Assembly: GCF_036924595.1 (NCBI RefSeq) | Contig: NZ_JAZHRV010000001.1 | Location: forward strand, 2,852,001 to 2,916,000 | Origin: Bradyrhizobium algeriense | GTDB taxonomy: Bacteria; Pseudomonadota; Alphaproteobacteria; Rhizobiales; Xanthobacteraceae | DNA length: 64,000 bases | Direction: 5' to 3' | Part shown: positions 52,182-61,555 of the stretch, piece by piece | Numbering within the stretch: the stretch's first letter is position 1 | How the letters are laid out: the number at the start of each line of letters is the position of its first letter | The notes under the pieces: generated by a model | What the model was told of the DNA's origin: nothing | What the model saw: the letters and a program-made list of their open reading frames with translations, nothing else | Databases searched by the model: none | Made by a program: the position numbers and the translations under genes

Positions 52182-54497
52182 CTAGAGATCGAATGCCGCA
52201 GAGATGATGTAGGTTCGAGGTGACGCAACCGTCACGAACGAGCCGGTCGTGAGCCAGTATCTGTTGTCGAAAACATTTTCGATGTTGGCGCGTATCGTGA
52301 CGGGCCGACCGTTGAAGGCAGTCGCGTAACGTGCGCCGATGTCGACCCGGGTCCAGTCGGAAAATTTCTGCCACGGATTGTTGAGGTTCGTGAGATATGA
52401 GCCCGATGTATAGATCACGCGACCATTGAGGGAGAGGCCTGATACCCACGGCGTATCCCAGTCGAGACTGGCCGAGAGCGTCTTGTCCGGCACGCCGGCG
52501 GCGTCCTTGCCGATTTCCGCGAGAGTGGATGATTTCGTTATCTCCGGACGCAGGAAGGTCGCGCTGACCATGCCGCGCAGACCCGGCAGCAACAGGCCAT
52601 AAGCGTTCAGTTCCAGACCGCGATTACGCTGTTCGCCATCATAGACCCGGAAATTGGCCGGCGTCGTGATCAGGAGGGGACGTGCAATCTGAAACACGGC
52701 GGCGGTCGTCGTGATCGTGCCCCAATCCACCTTGATGCCGGCTTCCTGCTGCTTCGACTTGAACGGGGCTAGAATTTCACCCCGGTTCGCAAAGTTGACG
52801 GGAACGATGATGCCTTGGCTCAGACCTTCCGCATAGTTCGCGTACAGCGAGACATTCTGCAATGGCTTGACAACAATGCCGGCAAGCGGCGTGACCGCTT
52901 CCGCTCCGTAGCTGCTTGTCTGCAGACCGGTGGTGGTGCTGAAGGCATCCTGTTCCACCCTCTGGTGACGAGCACCGACGGTGAAGAGGATCGACTCGTT
53001 CAGGAAGGACATCGTGTCGGCGATCGCCATACTCCTGAACGTGATCTCGTTGGCCTTCTGCGGCGGCAGGCGAGCGCCTGTGACCACGGGAAGCGGCGAC
53101 GGGTTGTAGATGTTCGACGGCACGGACTGGGCCGGCGTGTTGGCTACATATGCGTTGCCGTTCTCCTGGTAATAGCCGGTGAAGGCGAGATTGACCGCAT
53201 GATTGACGGGCCCGATCTGGAAACGAGATCGAATGTCCGCGTTGCCGCTTGTCGTCTTGCTGTAGGAATCGTAGTAGGCGTTGATGAGCCTGAAGTTGCC
53301 GAATTGGTCCATGCCGCCGGGGTATCCGGTGACACGGGAATCAGGGAACGTCTGGTAGTTCTCGCCCTCGCGGTAGCCGATTCCGGCATAGGCCGTCAGT
53401 GACTGGGCAATGTCGTATTCGGCAGCCGTAGCGATGGTGTTGTCCCTCTGCTTCAGCATTGTGCCGGGGTACCAGTTGCTGCGCGCGTCGGGCACAGCAG
53501 GGATGAACGGCACGGTGGTCTGAATGCCCATCTGCGGACGGAAATTCCTGGTGTCGTCGTTCTGTGAAATGGCATCGAGTGTCCAGCGGAAGCGCTCGCC
53601 GCGATAGTCGACCCCCAGCGCACCGAGACCGGTCCGCCCGTTGCCGTCGTTGATCGAGGCTTCGCCGTTGCGTCCCACCCCGTTGAAGCGAATTCCCCAC
53701 TCCTTGTTCTCGCCGTAGCGGCCGCTGTTTTCCAGATGGAGGCCATAGCTGCCGGCGCTCATGAAAAATGGGGTGACACGTGTGAAAGGTATCTCGCCGG
53801 CACGCTTGGTGACGATGTTGACACCGCCGCCGACGCTGCCGCCGGGGGCGATACCGTTGATGAGCGCACCCGGGCCCAGCAGCAGTTCGATCCGCTCGAT
53901 GAAATAGGAGGGAACACGATTGGAGGAGACTAGCCCGTAAATACCGTTCAAACCGATGTCGCTTGCGGGCACAGGGAAGCCGCGGATCTGGAGCGCGTCG
54001 TCGAATCCGTTCTGCCCGGTTGAGGCCCGGACCGAAGAATTGTTGATCAGCGTATCCGCCGCTGTTCGTCCCTGCTGGTCCTGAATCAGTTGCGACGTAT
54101 AGTTCGTCGTGCTGAACGGGACATTCATCACGCTCCTGTTTCCAAGGAGGCCGAGCGTTCCGCCCTGCGCCAGCTGACCGCCGGCATAAGACGGCGCGGG
54201 AGTTCCGATCGTATGGGTTGTCCCCATCGTCGTGGCTGTCACGCTTGCCGACACGGGACGCTCGCTCGGCGGCCGCGGCGCAACGCGCGCAGAGCGCTGA
54301 GCCGTGCTCCGAACTGTTGTTGTCGTGCGCGCCTGTCGCGCTCTCTGTTGTGGCGCATCGATGGATACTGGAGGCAACGCCTGCGACGCTGTGCTTTGCG
54401 CGCTGCTTTGAGTGGCTCCCATGCCGGTCAGGCTTAACGAAACAGCACTCACGGCCGCGCCAACAAGCACGCGGCTCTTATTTTTCTTGAAGCTCAC
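52182..54497 (-). CDS. TonB-dependent siderophore receptor
   Basis: About 771 residues, an outer-membrane gated beta barrel. A signal peptide is at about 1-33. A low-complexity region (Ser/Thr/Ala/Arg) follows, then the plug: DTLINNSSVRASTGQNGFDDALQIRGFPV, FIERIELLLGPGALINGIAPGGSVGGGVNIVTKRAG (the classic plug motif). The barrel ends with SPRTYIISAAFDL. The start is taken as GTG 54497 because GGGGGCG lies just upstream; a GTG six codons earlier is possible. It is the first gene of a five-gene iron operon. A half-match to the Irr/ICE motif (TTTAGAA at 54565-54571) is upstream; I did not find a Fur or RirA box. Confidence 0.93.
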   Translation of the reverse strand: MSFKKNKSRVLVGAAVSAVSLSLTGMGATQSSAQSTASQALPPVSIDAPQQRARQARTTTTVRSTAQRSARVAPRPPSERPVSASVTATTMGTTHTIGTPAPSYAGGQLAQGGTLGLLGNRSVMNVPFSTTNYTSQLIQDQQGRTAADTLINNSSVRASTGQNGFDDALQIRGFPVPASDIGLNGIYGLVSSNRVPSYFIERIELLLGPGALINGIAPGGSVGGGVNIVTKRAGEIPFTRVTPFFMSAGSYGLHLENSGRYGENKEWGIRFNGVGRNGEASINDGNGRTGLGALGVDYRGERFRWTLDAISQNDDTRNFRPQMGIQTTVPFIPAVPDARSNWYPGTMLKQRDNTIATAAEYDIAQSLTAYAGIGYREGENYQTFPDSRVTGYPGGMDQFGNFRLINAYYDSYSKTTSGNADIRSRFQIGPVNHAVNLAFTGYYQENGNAYVANTPAQSVPSNIYNPSPLPVVTGARLPPQKANEITFRSMAIADTMSFLNESILFTVGARHQRVEQDAFSTTTGLQTSSYGAEAVTPLAGIVVKPLQNVSLYANYAEGLSQGIIVPVNFANRGEILAPFKSKQQEAGIKVDWGTITTTAAVFQIARPLLITTPANFRVYDGEQRNRGLELNAYGLLLPGLRGMVSATFLRPEITKSSTLAEIGKDAAGVPDKTLSASLDWDTPWVSGLSLNGRVIYTSGSYLTNLNNPWQKFSDWTRVDIGARYATAFNGRPVTIRANIENVFDNRYWLTTGSFVTVASPRTYIISAAFDL

Positions 54498-54611
54498 CAA
54501 ACGCCCCCAACTCACCAGTTGATTGCTGACTAGGAAATCGAAGGGGCGGAAGCAACGGCACTGATTTAGAATTGATGTACGCTTGTTCGCTGGATCTCGA
54601 GCATGCGCGTC

Positions 54612-55859
54612 CTAACGTCGCAGCGCCGGCACGACCAGGAACGGAATCATTCCCAGCACCACCGCGACCAGCGCAAACGCGATCACGGGATCATAACTGT
54701 GGGTCCAGTCGTGGATCAGACCGCCGGCCCAGGCGCCGAGCCCTGAGCCAAGGCCGCTGCCGATGGCGATCGTGCCGAAGATGGTGCCGACACGCTCGCC
54801 GCGAAAGATCTTCATCGCGGTCGCCGTGATCAGCGGGCCGCGCGAACCGATCATGCTGCCGAAGGTCACGACGAAGGCGCCCAACAGCCAGAAGTTCGGA
54901 TAGAACTGCAGCAACCACAGCAGGATGATGCCGACGATCGAGATCGCGTAGCTCAGCAGCACCGACGGCCTTCGTCCGATCATCGCATCGAGTTGCGTCA
55001 CGCCCAGCATGCCGAACAGCAGCACGATTCCGGAAAAGCCCCAGGCGGTCGCCGCCTGCAGCGGCGGGAAGCCGGCGTCGATCAGATAGGCGACGATCTG
55101 CGCCGAGATCGCGTACATGCCGACTGCCGTGAAGAAGAACGTCGAAAACAGCGCCCAGAACGCGTGGTGGCGCATCGCGCTCGCAAGCGTCCAGCCGCCG
55201 TCGACGAAATCGGGATCGGCCTTCCCCGCGATGTGCGGCGAGCCCGTCGAAAACAGACGCCACGGCAGCAGCAGCAACGGCAACAACAGGCACAGCGCAA
55301 CGATGCCGAAGATCTGGTAGGCCCCACGCCAGCCGAAATGATCGATCAGAAGCTGCGACGCCGGCAATAGCACCAGCACGCCGGCGCCGGTCGCGGAATA
55401 GACGATTGCCATCGCCGTCGGCAGGCGCGGGCCGAACCAGCGGCCGAGCAGGATCGAATTCGGCACGTTGCCGATGAAGGCGATGCCGATCCCGACGGCG
55501 AGCCCAACGCTCAACTGGAATTGCCACAGCGCCTGCGCCTGCGAGGCTATCAGGAACGCGCCGCCGAGCAGCAGCAATCCCACCGAATAGACGGTGCGGG
55601 GGCCGTAGCGGTCGAACAGCCGGCCGACCACCGGCGCCATCAGCCCGCCCGCCAGCCAGGTCAGCGAATAGACCGAGACCACTTGGGCGCGGTCCCAACC
55701 GAAATTCTCCGAGATCGGTTTCAGGAAAACCGTAAAGCTCTCGCCGAGGCCGCGGCCGATAAGCGCCAGCGTAAAGCAGAGCGCCAGCACGTTGAGCGCA
55801 ACCCGCTCCGGCTTGAGCGGCCTGGCTAACGCATCTCGCTCTGGCGTCTTGTTATCCAT
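54612..55859 (-). CDS. MFS transporter
   Basis: A 415-residue major facilitator with 12 TM helices, of the OFA/monocarboxylate type. It has FTLALIGRGLGESFTVFLKPISENFGWDRAQVVSVYS in the first loop, LAGGLMAPVVGRLFDRYGPRTVYSVGLLLLG as motif A, and GSRGPLITATAMKIFRGERVGTIFGTI in the second half. ATG 55859 (MDNKTPERDAL) is used; an earlier Met would extend into tyrS's downstream region without a ribosome site. It follows tyrS by 69 bases in the same direction. Substrate unknown. Confidence 0.87.
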   Translation of the reverse strand: MDNKTPERDALARPLKPERVALNVLALCFTLALIGRGLGESFTVFLKPISENFGWDRAQVVSVYSLTWLAGGLMAPVVGRLFDRYGPRTVYSVGLLLLGGAFLIASQAQALWQFQLSVGLAVGIGIAFIGNVPNSILLGRWFGPRLPTAMAIVYSATGAGVLVLLPASQLLIDHFGWRGAYQIFGIVALCLLLPLLLLPWRLFSTGSPHIAGKADPDFVDGGWTLASAMRHHAFWALFSTFFFTAVGMYAISAQIVAYLIDAGFPPLQAATAWGFSGIVLLFGMLGVTQLDAMIGRRPSVLLSYAISIVGIILLWLLQFYPNFWLLGAFVVTFGSMIGSRGPLITATAMKIFRGERVGTIFGTIAIGSGLGSGLGAWAGGLIHDWTHSYDPVIAFALVAVVLGMIPFLVVPALRR

Positions 55860-55928
55860 CGGACGCAGGGAGCGCGTTTCCGTCCACCCCCGCAAGCCTC
55901 AAAAATGAATACGGCTATGCAGGCAGGC

Positions 55929-57182
55929 TCAAGCCGGCCTGAGCAGGACGTGCTTTTTCTTCCCCATGGAAAGTTTGATGACGCCTTCCGGCGTGAGGTT
56001 GGACGGCGTCAGAACCATCTTCTCGTCGGTGACGGCGGCATCGTTGACGCGCAAGCCGCCGCCCTTGATCTGGCGCCGTGCCTCGCCGTTCGATGCGACG
56101 AGACCCGCTTTCACGAACAGTCCCAGCACGCCGGCGCCGGCTTCGAGCTCGCCGGAGGTAATTTCCACCGTCGGCAGGCTTTCCGCGATCTCGCCTTGCT
56201 CAAAAGTCTGCCGGGCGGTTTCGGCGGCCGTGTTGGCGGCGTCGCGACCGTGCAACAGCGCGGTGGCTTCCGTCGCCAGCACCTTCTTGGCTTCGTTGAT
56301 CTCGCCGCCCTGCAATGCCGCCAGCTTTGCGATTTCGCTCATCGGCAGGATCGTGAACAGCTTTAGAAACTTGACGACGTCGGCGTCCTCGACGTTGCGC
56401 CAGTATTGCCAGAAATCGTAAGGCGAGAACTGGTCGGCATTGAGCCACACCGCGCCCTGCGCGGTCTTGCCCATCTTGGCGCCCGACGCGGTCGTCAAGA
56501 GCGGCGTCGTCAGCGCGAACAATTGCGCCGTGCCCATGCGGCGGCCGAGATCGACCCCGTTGACGATGTTGCCCCACTGATCGGAGCCGCCCATCTGCAA
56601 CCGGCAGCCGGTGCGCCGCGCCAGTTCGACGAAGTCGTAGGCCTGGCAGACCATGTAGTTGAATTCGATGAAGCTCATCTCCTGCTCGCGCTCGAGACGG
56701 AGCCGCACCGAATCCATCGTCAGCATGCGGTTGACGGAGAAATGCCGGCCGATATCGCGCAGCATCTCGATCCAGTTCAGCTTCGTCAGCCACTCGGCAT
56801 TGTCGAGCATGATGGCGTCGCTCGGGCCCGAACCGTAGCGCAGTACCTTCGCGAACACGCCGCGGATTGAGGCCTTGTTGGCCTCGATTTCCTCGATCGA
56901 GCGGATGGCGCGCGATTCATCCTTGCCGGAGGGGTCGCCGACCATGGTGGTGCCGCCGCCCATCAGGGTGATCGGCTTGTTGCCGCTCTGCTGCAGCCAG
57001 TGCAGCATCATCATGGTGAGGTAATTGCCGATATGCAGCGATGGCGCCGTGCAGTCGTAGCCGACATAGGCGGTCGCCTGGCCCTTCGCGGCAAGCGCGT
57101 CGAGGCCCTCGAAATCGGAACACTGGTGGATGAAGCCGCGTTCCTGTAAAATGTTCAGGAAATCTGATTTAAATGCGGTCAT
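55929..57182 (-). CDS. tyrS: Tyrosyl-tRNA synthetase
   Basis: A 417-residue class I synthetase, full length, joining Tyr to tRNA-Tyr. The HIGH motif appears as HIGNYLTM in [21 protein letters not shown], and the KMSKS motif as KMGKT in [14 protein letters not shown]. Tyr-binding [30 protein letters not shown] is intact. The C-terminal S4 domain ends in [29 protein letters not shown] 57182. It is divergent from anmK, an order frequent in alphaproteobacteria as I recall. Confidence 0.97.
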   Translation of the reverse strand: MTAFKSDFLNILQERGFIHQCSDFEGLDALAAKGQATAYVGYDCTAPSLHIGNYLTMMMLHWLQQSGNKPITLMGGGTTMVGDPSGKDESRAIRSIEEIEANKASIRGVFAKVLRYGSGPSDAIMLDNAEWLTKLNWIEMLRDIGRHFSVNRMLTMDSVRLRLEREQEMSFIEFNYMVCQAYDFVELARRTGCRLQMGGSDQWGNIVNGVDLGRRMGTAQLFALTTPLLTTASGAKMGKTAQGAVWLNADQFSPYDFWQYWRNVEDADVVKFLKLFTILPMSEIAKLAALQGGEINEAKKVLATEATALLHGRDAANTAAETARQTFEQGEIAESLPTVEITSGELEAGAGVLGLFVKAGLVASNGEARRQIKGGGLRVNDAAVTDEKMVLTPSNLTPEGVIKLSMGKKKHVLLRPA

Positions 57183-57358
57183 GGCGGGCTGCTTTGATCA
57201 TTCTATTTTCACTGTAATTGTAACTGCTTGCGGAACCATGGCGGAACGGGCTGCCGCAGGGCCGGGCGCTGTGGCATTATAAGATGTCTGTGTTTGGCAC
57301 AAGCTGATCGTCGTCGGCGGGACGGATCGAGCAGGGCGTTGCAAAGGCACGATTTAAC

Positions 57359-58459
57359 ATGATGTTGACGGCGCTTGGTCTGATGAGCGGCACCTCGCTC
57401 GACGGGGTCGATGTCGCTATGATCGAGACCGACGGCCGCCGGGTGAACGCCCTGGGACCGTCCGGATACCGGCCCTATACCGACGTGGAGCGCGGCCTGC
57501 TGCGACAGGCGTTGTACGAGGCCGCCGACCTGCCGGATCGCGCGGCGCGGCCCGGTTGCCTGCGCGAGGCCGAGCGGGTCGTCACATCTGCTCATGCCGA
57601 GGCGGTGGCCGCCTTTACCGCACAGCACCGGATGCGCTTCGACGACATCGACATCGTCGGCTTTCACGGCCAGACCGTGCTGCACCGGCCCGAGAAAAAG
57701 TTGACGGTCCAGATTGGTGACGCACCGGCGCTAGCCAAGCTCATCCACGTTCCGGTCATGTACGATTTCCGCGCTGCCGACGTCGACGCCGGCGGGCAGG
57801 GCGCTCCCTTTGTGCCGGTCTATCACCGCGCGCTCGCCCAATCGCTGGAGTGGGAGGGGCCGACCGTCGTGGTCAATATCGGCGGCGTCGCCAACATCAC
57901 CTATATCGACGGCGACACGCTGATCGCGTGCGACACCGGCCCGGGCAACGCGCTGCTCGACGACTACATGTTTCGCTGGCTGAACCAGCGTTTCGATAAC
58001 GAGGGCCGCACCGCCGCGCTGGGCAAGGTTGATGCGGCCTGGATCAATCGCGCGCTGCAAATGCCGTTCTTTTCACTGCCGCCGCCGAAATCGCTCGATC
58101 GCAACGATTTTGAGAGGTTGAAGCTCGGCGATATACCCCCCGAGGATGGCGCGGCGACGCTGACCGCCTTTACCGTTGCCGCGATCGCCAGGGTGGTGCC
58201 GCTGCTGCCAAAGGAGCCCAAGAACTGGATCGTGGCCGGTGGCGGCGCCCGCAACCTGACCATGCTGCGGATGCTGCGCGAGTGTCTGCAGCCTGCGACC
58301 GTCCGGGCAGCGGACACACTCGGCTGGGCGTCCGACGCCATCGAGGCGCAGGCCTTCGGATTCCTGGCCGCGCGGGGCCTGAAAGGCCTGCCGCTGAGCT
58401 ACCCCGCCACCACGGGGGTACCATTCCCGATGACCGGTGGCATCATCGCGCGACCCTGA
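57359..58459 (+). CDS. anmK: Anhydro-N-acetylmuramic acid kinase
   Basis: A 366-residue ASKHA-fold kinase that phosphorylates and opens 1,6-anhydroMurNAc, returning recycled peptidoglycan sugar to metabolism. Phosphate-binding GLMSGTSLDGVDVAMIE is at 7-23, VGFHGQTVLHRP follows, then VNIGGVANITYIDGD, ACDTGPGNALLDDYM and the adenosine motif VAGGGARNLTMLRML. ATG 57359 and ATG 57362 are adjacent; the choice has no effect on function. Divergent from tyrS with 176 bases between. Confidence 0.96.
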   Translation: MMLTALGLMSGTSLDGVDVAMIETDGRRVNALGPSGYRPYTDVERGLLRQALYEAADLPDRAARPGCLREAERVVTSAHAEAVAAFTAQHRMRFDDIDIVGFHGQTVLHRPEKKLTVQIGDAPALAKLIHVPVMYDFRAADVDAGGQGAPFVPVYHRALAQSLEWEGPTVVVNIGGVANITYIDGDTLIACDTGPGNALLDDYMFRWLNQRFDNEGRTAALGKVDAAWINRALQMPFFSLPPPKSLDRNDFERLKLGDIPPEDGAATLTAFTVAAIARVVPLLPKEPKNWIVAGGGARNLTMLRMLRECLQPATVRAADTLGWASDAIEAQAFGFLAARGLKGLPLSYPATTGVPFPMTGGIIARP

Positions 58460-58576
58460 TCTGGGTTCAAGATATGTTGATGCAATTGCATTGACCTTGA
58501 CGGATACATGCATACGCATCTAATTTGGATGCAGATGCATGTAGCGAGGCCTGCTGGCCTCGCCTGGAGGTCCGTC

Positions 58577-59254
58577 ATGGCGCCAAAACTCACGCTGATC
58601 AGCCACAAGCTTTGTCCCTATGTGCAGCGTGCCGTGATCGCGCTCAGCGAGAAGGGCATTCCGTTCGAGCGGGTCGACATTGATCTCGCCAACAAGCCGG
58701 ACTGGTTCCGGAAAATTTCGCCGCTCGGCAAAGTGCCGGTGCTGCTTGTCGAAACAGAGGACGGCGAAGCCGCACTGTTCGAGAGCAATGTCATCTGCGA
58801 GTACATCGAGGAGACGCAAGGAGGCGCGAAACTGCATCCGCAGGACGCGCTCGAGCGGGCGAAGCACCGCGCGTGGATGGAATTCGGCTCGACGATTCTG
58901 AGCGAGCTATGGGGGCTGGAGACGACAGGCGATCCCGCGATCTTCGAGAGCAAGCGGCAAGCGGTTGCCGCGAAGTTCGCGCGTGTCGAGGAAGCGCTGG
59001 GACCGGGCCCGTTCTTTGCCGGCAAAGATTTCAGCCTGGTGGACGCAGTGTTCGCTCCGATTTTCCGCTATTTCGATGTGTTCGATCAGCTGACCGATCT
59101 CTCGGTCTTTGCCGATACGCCCAAGGTCCGCGCGTGGCGCGAGGCGCTCGCGAAGCGGCCGAGCGTGCGTACGGCAGTCGGGCCGGACTATCCGCAATTG
59201 CTGCACGCGTTCCTGGTGCGCCATGACGCGCATCTGCTGAAGCTGGCGGCGTGA
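58577..59254 (+). CDS. Glutathione S-transferase
   Basis: A 225-residue soluble GST. The N-terminal thioredoxin-like domain has LISHKLCPYVQRAVIALSEKGIPFERVDIDL with a possible active-site Cys, the cis-Pro region GKVPVLLVE and the GSH-contact ESNVICEYIEE. An all-alpha C-terminal domain has the N-capping FFAGKDFSLVDAVFAPIFRYFDVF. ATG 58577 is preceded by CTGGAGG. It may act on peroxides or xenobiotics; no adjacent gene indicates a substrate. Confidence 0.92.
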   Translation: MAPKLTLISHKLCPYVQRAVIALSEKGIPFERVDIDLANKPDWFRKISPLGKVPVLLVETEDGEAALFESNVICEYIEETQGGAKLHPQDALERAKHRAWMEFGSTILSELWGLETTGDPAIFESKRQAVAAKFARVEEALGPGPFFAGKDFSLVDAVFAPIFRYFDVFDQLTDLSVFADTPKVRAWREALAKRPSVRTAVGPDYPQLLHAFLVRHDAHLLKLAA

Positions 59255-59269
59255 GACTCAGATGTCGCC

Positions 59270-59355
59270 GTAGCCCGGATGGAGCGCAGCGCAATCCGGG
59301 AATCGTCACCGCGTTGGCAGCGGTCCCGGATTTCGCTGCGCTCCATCCGGGCTAC
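59270..59355. repeat. Long inverted repeat (hairpin) after the GST gene
   Basis: Two arms of about 32 bases, near-perfect inverted copies: GTAGCCCGGATGGAGCGCAG onward (59270-59301) and its complement (59324-59355), separated by 22 bases. The motif GTAGCCCGGATGGAGCGCAG recurs in many proteobacterial genomes between genes. It is in the gap between two convergent genes. Confidence 0.85.
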
Positions 59356-59372
59356 GAAACAACACGGTCACG

Positions 59373-60020
59373 TCAGCGGACGTTGGCGAGCCGCATATCC
59401 AGATAGCCGGTCACCGTCTCCATCAGGGGCTCAAGCTTGCCGTCGAAGAAATGGTTGGCGCCGGGGATGATCTGCTGGTCGATCACGATGCCCTTTTGGG
59501 TCTTCAGCTTCTCGACCAGCGTGTTGACGTCCTTCGGCGGCACCACCGCATCCTTCTCGCCATGCACGATGAGCCCTGAGGACGGGCAGGGCGCGAGGAA
59601 GGAGAAGTCATAGAGATTGGCGGGCGGCGCGATCGAGATGAAGCCCTCGACCTCGGGCCGGCGCATCAAAAGCTGCATGCCGATCCAGGCGCCGAACGAG
59701 AAGCCGGCGACCCAGCAGGCGCGCGCTTCGGGATTGATGGTCTGCGCCCAGTCGAGCGCGGAAGCCGCATCCGACAATTCGCCGGTGCCGTGATCGAACG
59801 AGCCCTGGCTGCGGCCGACGCCGCGAAAATTGAATCGCAACACCGAGAAGCCGCGATGCGCGAACGCGTAGTAGCACTGGTAGACGATCTGGTGGTTCAT
59901 CGTGCCGTGAAACTGCGGATGCGGATGCAGGATCATCGCGATCGGCGCGTTCTTCTGCTTGGCCGGATGGTAACGGCCTTCGAGGCGGCCCGCGGGGCCG
60001 GTGAAAATAACTTCAGGCAT
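59373..60020 (-). CDS. Alpha/beta hydrolase
   Basis: A 215-residue alpha/beta-fold hydrolase. Opening FTGPAGRLEGRYHPAKQKNAPIAMILHPHPQFHGTMNHQIVY is the usual start of this subfamily. The nucleophile elbow is AGFSFGAWIG, the Asp is in VHGEKDAVVPPKDV, and the catalytic His in IIPGANHFFDGKLEPLM. ATG 60020. Divergent from the cysteine desulfurase gene; this pairing is typical of Bradyrhizobium-like suf regions. The physiological substrate is unknown; some homologues are dienelactone-hydrolase-like. Confidence 0.9.
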   Translation of the reverse strand: MPEVIFTGPAGRLEGRYHPAKQKNAPIAMILHPHPQFHGTMNHQIVYQCYYAFAHRGFSVLRFNFRGVGRSQGSFDHGTGELSDAASALDWAQTINPEARACWVAGFSFGAWIGMQLLMRRPEVEGFISIAPPANLYDFSFLAPCPSSGLIVHGEKDAVVPPKDVNTLVEKLKTQKGIVIDQQIIPGANHFFDGKLEPLMETVTGYLDMRLANVR

Positions 60021-60312
60021 TCATGATCCTTGGAAGTGATCCTTGGCAACGGCCGTGATCCGGCAGAGAAGAAATGCGATCAGGCGTCGTTGGGTGGTGC
60101 GCAACCGGCGCTCCCGTGAAACTGGTGGCGGCGTTCTAGCATGAGGCGAGGGGCAAAAAGCAAGCATCTTGAACATCTCGAAGGCAGCTCAAGGCGTTAG
60201 GCTGCGATTGCAAGAGACGCCGCGATCCCCAATTGCCATAAGGCAGCTCGCGCCGGCGGCGAGGCCGAGCCTTGCGGGAGCTGCTGGCCGATATAGGTAA
60301 TATTGTACGGAC
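60021..60312. other. Divergent promoter region of hydrolase and suf operon
   Basis: About 290 bases. A direct repeat TGATCCTTGG occurs twice close together (60023-60032 and 60037-60046), and AAGGCAGCTC at 60181 recurs at 60240. These could be protein-binding or chance. No IscR/RirA/Irr box was confidently identified. Confidence 0.4.
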
Positions 60313-61467
60313 ATGCCCGACCGGGTCTATCTCGACTGGAATGCGACGACGCCGCTTCACCCAGAGGCCAGGCAGGCGATGGCGGCTGCTTGGGAGGTGG
60401 CCGGCAATCCATCCTCGGTCCATGCCGAAGGCCGTCAGGCGCGCAGGCTGATCGAGGACGCCCGTGCCGCCATCTCGGCGGCTGTCGGCGCGCGGCCGCA
60501 GGACGTGGTGTTTACGTCGGGCGGTACGGAAGCGAATGCGCTAGCGCTGACGCCGGGGCTACGCCGGGGCGCGGGCGAACCGGTCCGTCGGCTGCTGGTC
60601 TCGGCCATCGAACATACCTCGGTGTTATCGGGAGGGCGTTTTTCGCCGGACGCGATCGGGACCATCCGGGTCACCGGATCCGGCCTGATCGACACCGACC
60701 ATTTGCGGAGGCTTGTTGCCGTCGGGCCGCCGGCGCTTGTCTCGGTCATGCTGGCCAATAACGAGACCGGCGCGCTTCAACCGGTCGGCGAAGTCGCTGA
60801 CATCGTACATGAAGCAGGCGGGCTGCTGCATGTCGATGCAATCCAGGCGCTCGGGAAAATACCGTTTGATATCAAATCGATGAAAGCCGATCTGGTCACG
60901 CTTTCTGCGCACAAGATCGGCGGCCCGAAGGGCGTCGGTGCGCTGGTTCTGGCCGCGGAGATGCTGGGGCTGGAGCCGCTGCTGCGTGGCGGTGGTCAGG
61001 AGCTCGGGCGCCGGGCCGGCACCGAGAATGTCGCGGGTATTGCGGCCTTTGGCGCTGCCGTGCGGGCCGCCATGGGGGCTTTAGACGGCGATACAGCCCG
61101 GCTACGGGGCTTGAGGGACCGCCTTGAAGCCGGCCTGAAGCAAACTCCGGGGGTGATTGTATTCTCCGAGGACGTCCCGCGGCTGCCCAATACCACCCTG
61201 TTTACCGTTCCCGGGCTGAGGGCCGAAACGGCCGTGATTGGCTTCGACCTCGGCGGTATTGCGGTATCCTCGGGTTCCGCCTGCTCGTCCGGCAAGGTCC
61301 AGCCATCCCACGTCCTCGAGGCCATGGGCTATGGCAAGGAACTGGCCCAGGGAGCGGTGCGGCTCAGTCTGGGCTGGTCTACCTCTGAGGCAGACATTGA
61401 TTTGGCGCTTCAGGCTTGGCGAAAGCTCGCCGATGCCTTACTTAGAGGGCGACGAAACACAGCTTGA
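60313..61467 (+). CDS. Cysteine desulfurase (IscS/NifS-type)
   Basis: A 384-residue pyridoxal-phosphate enzyme that removes sulfur from cysteine for Fe-S cluster assembly. YLDWNATTPLHPEARQAM and GNPSSVHAEGRQAR open the protein. The PLP lysine is K201 in LSAHKIGGPKGVGAL, and the persulfide Cys is C324 in AVSSGSACSSGKVQPSHVLEAMG. The ATG at 60313 starts the suf operon, with sufB beginning 88 bases after its stop. It is of the class I (IscS/NifS) type in a suf context, which is normal for this lineage. Confidence 0.93.
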   Translation: MPDRVYLDWNATTPLHPEARQAMAAAWEVAGNPSSVHAEGRQARRLIEDARAAISAAVGARPQDVVFTSGGTEANALALTPGLRRGAGEPVRRLLVSAIEHTSVLSGGRFSPDAIGTIRVTGSGLIDTDHLRRLVAVGPPALVSVMLANNETGALQPVGEVADIVHEAGGLLHVDAIQALGKIPFDIKSMKADLVTLSAHKIGGPKGVGALVLAAEMLGLEPLLRGGGQELGRRAGTENVAGIAAFGAAVRAAMGALDGDTARLRGLRDRLEAGLKQTPGVIVFSEDVPRLPNTTLFTVPGLRAETAVIGFDLGGIAVSSGSACSSGKVQPSHVLEAMGYGKELAQGAVRLSLGWSTSEADIDLALQAWRKLADALLRGRRNTA

Positions 61468-61555
61468 AACGTTCTAAGTGGGTTTCGCTGAAATGGTTCG
61501 TCACTGATTTGGAATTGTTCCACCGCGGTCCTTGAAACCGCGAGCGGAGGATGGA

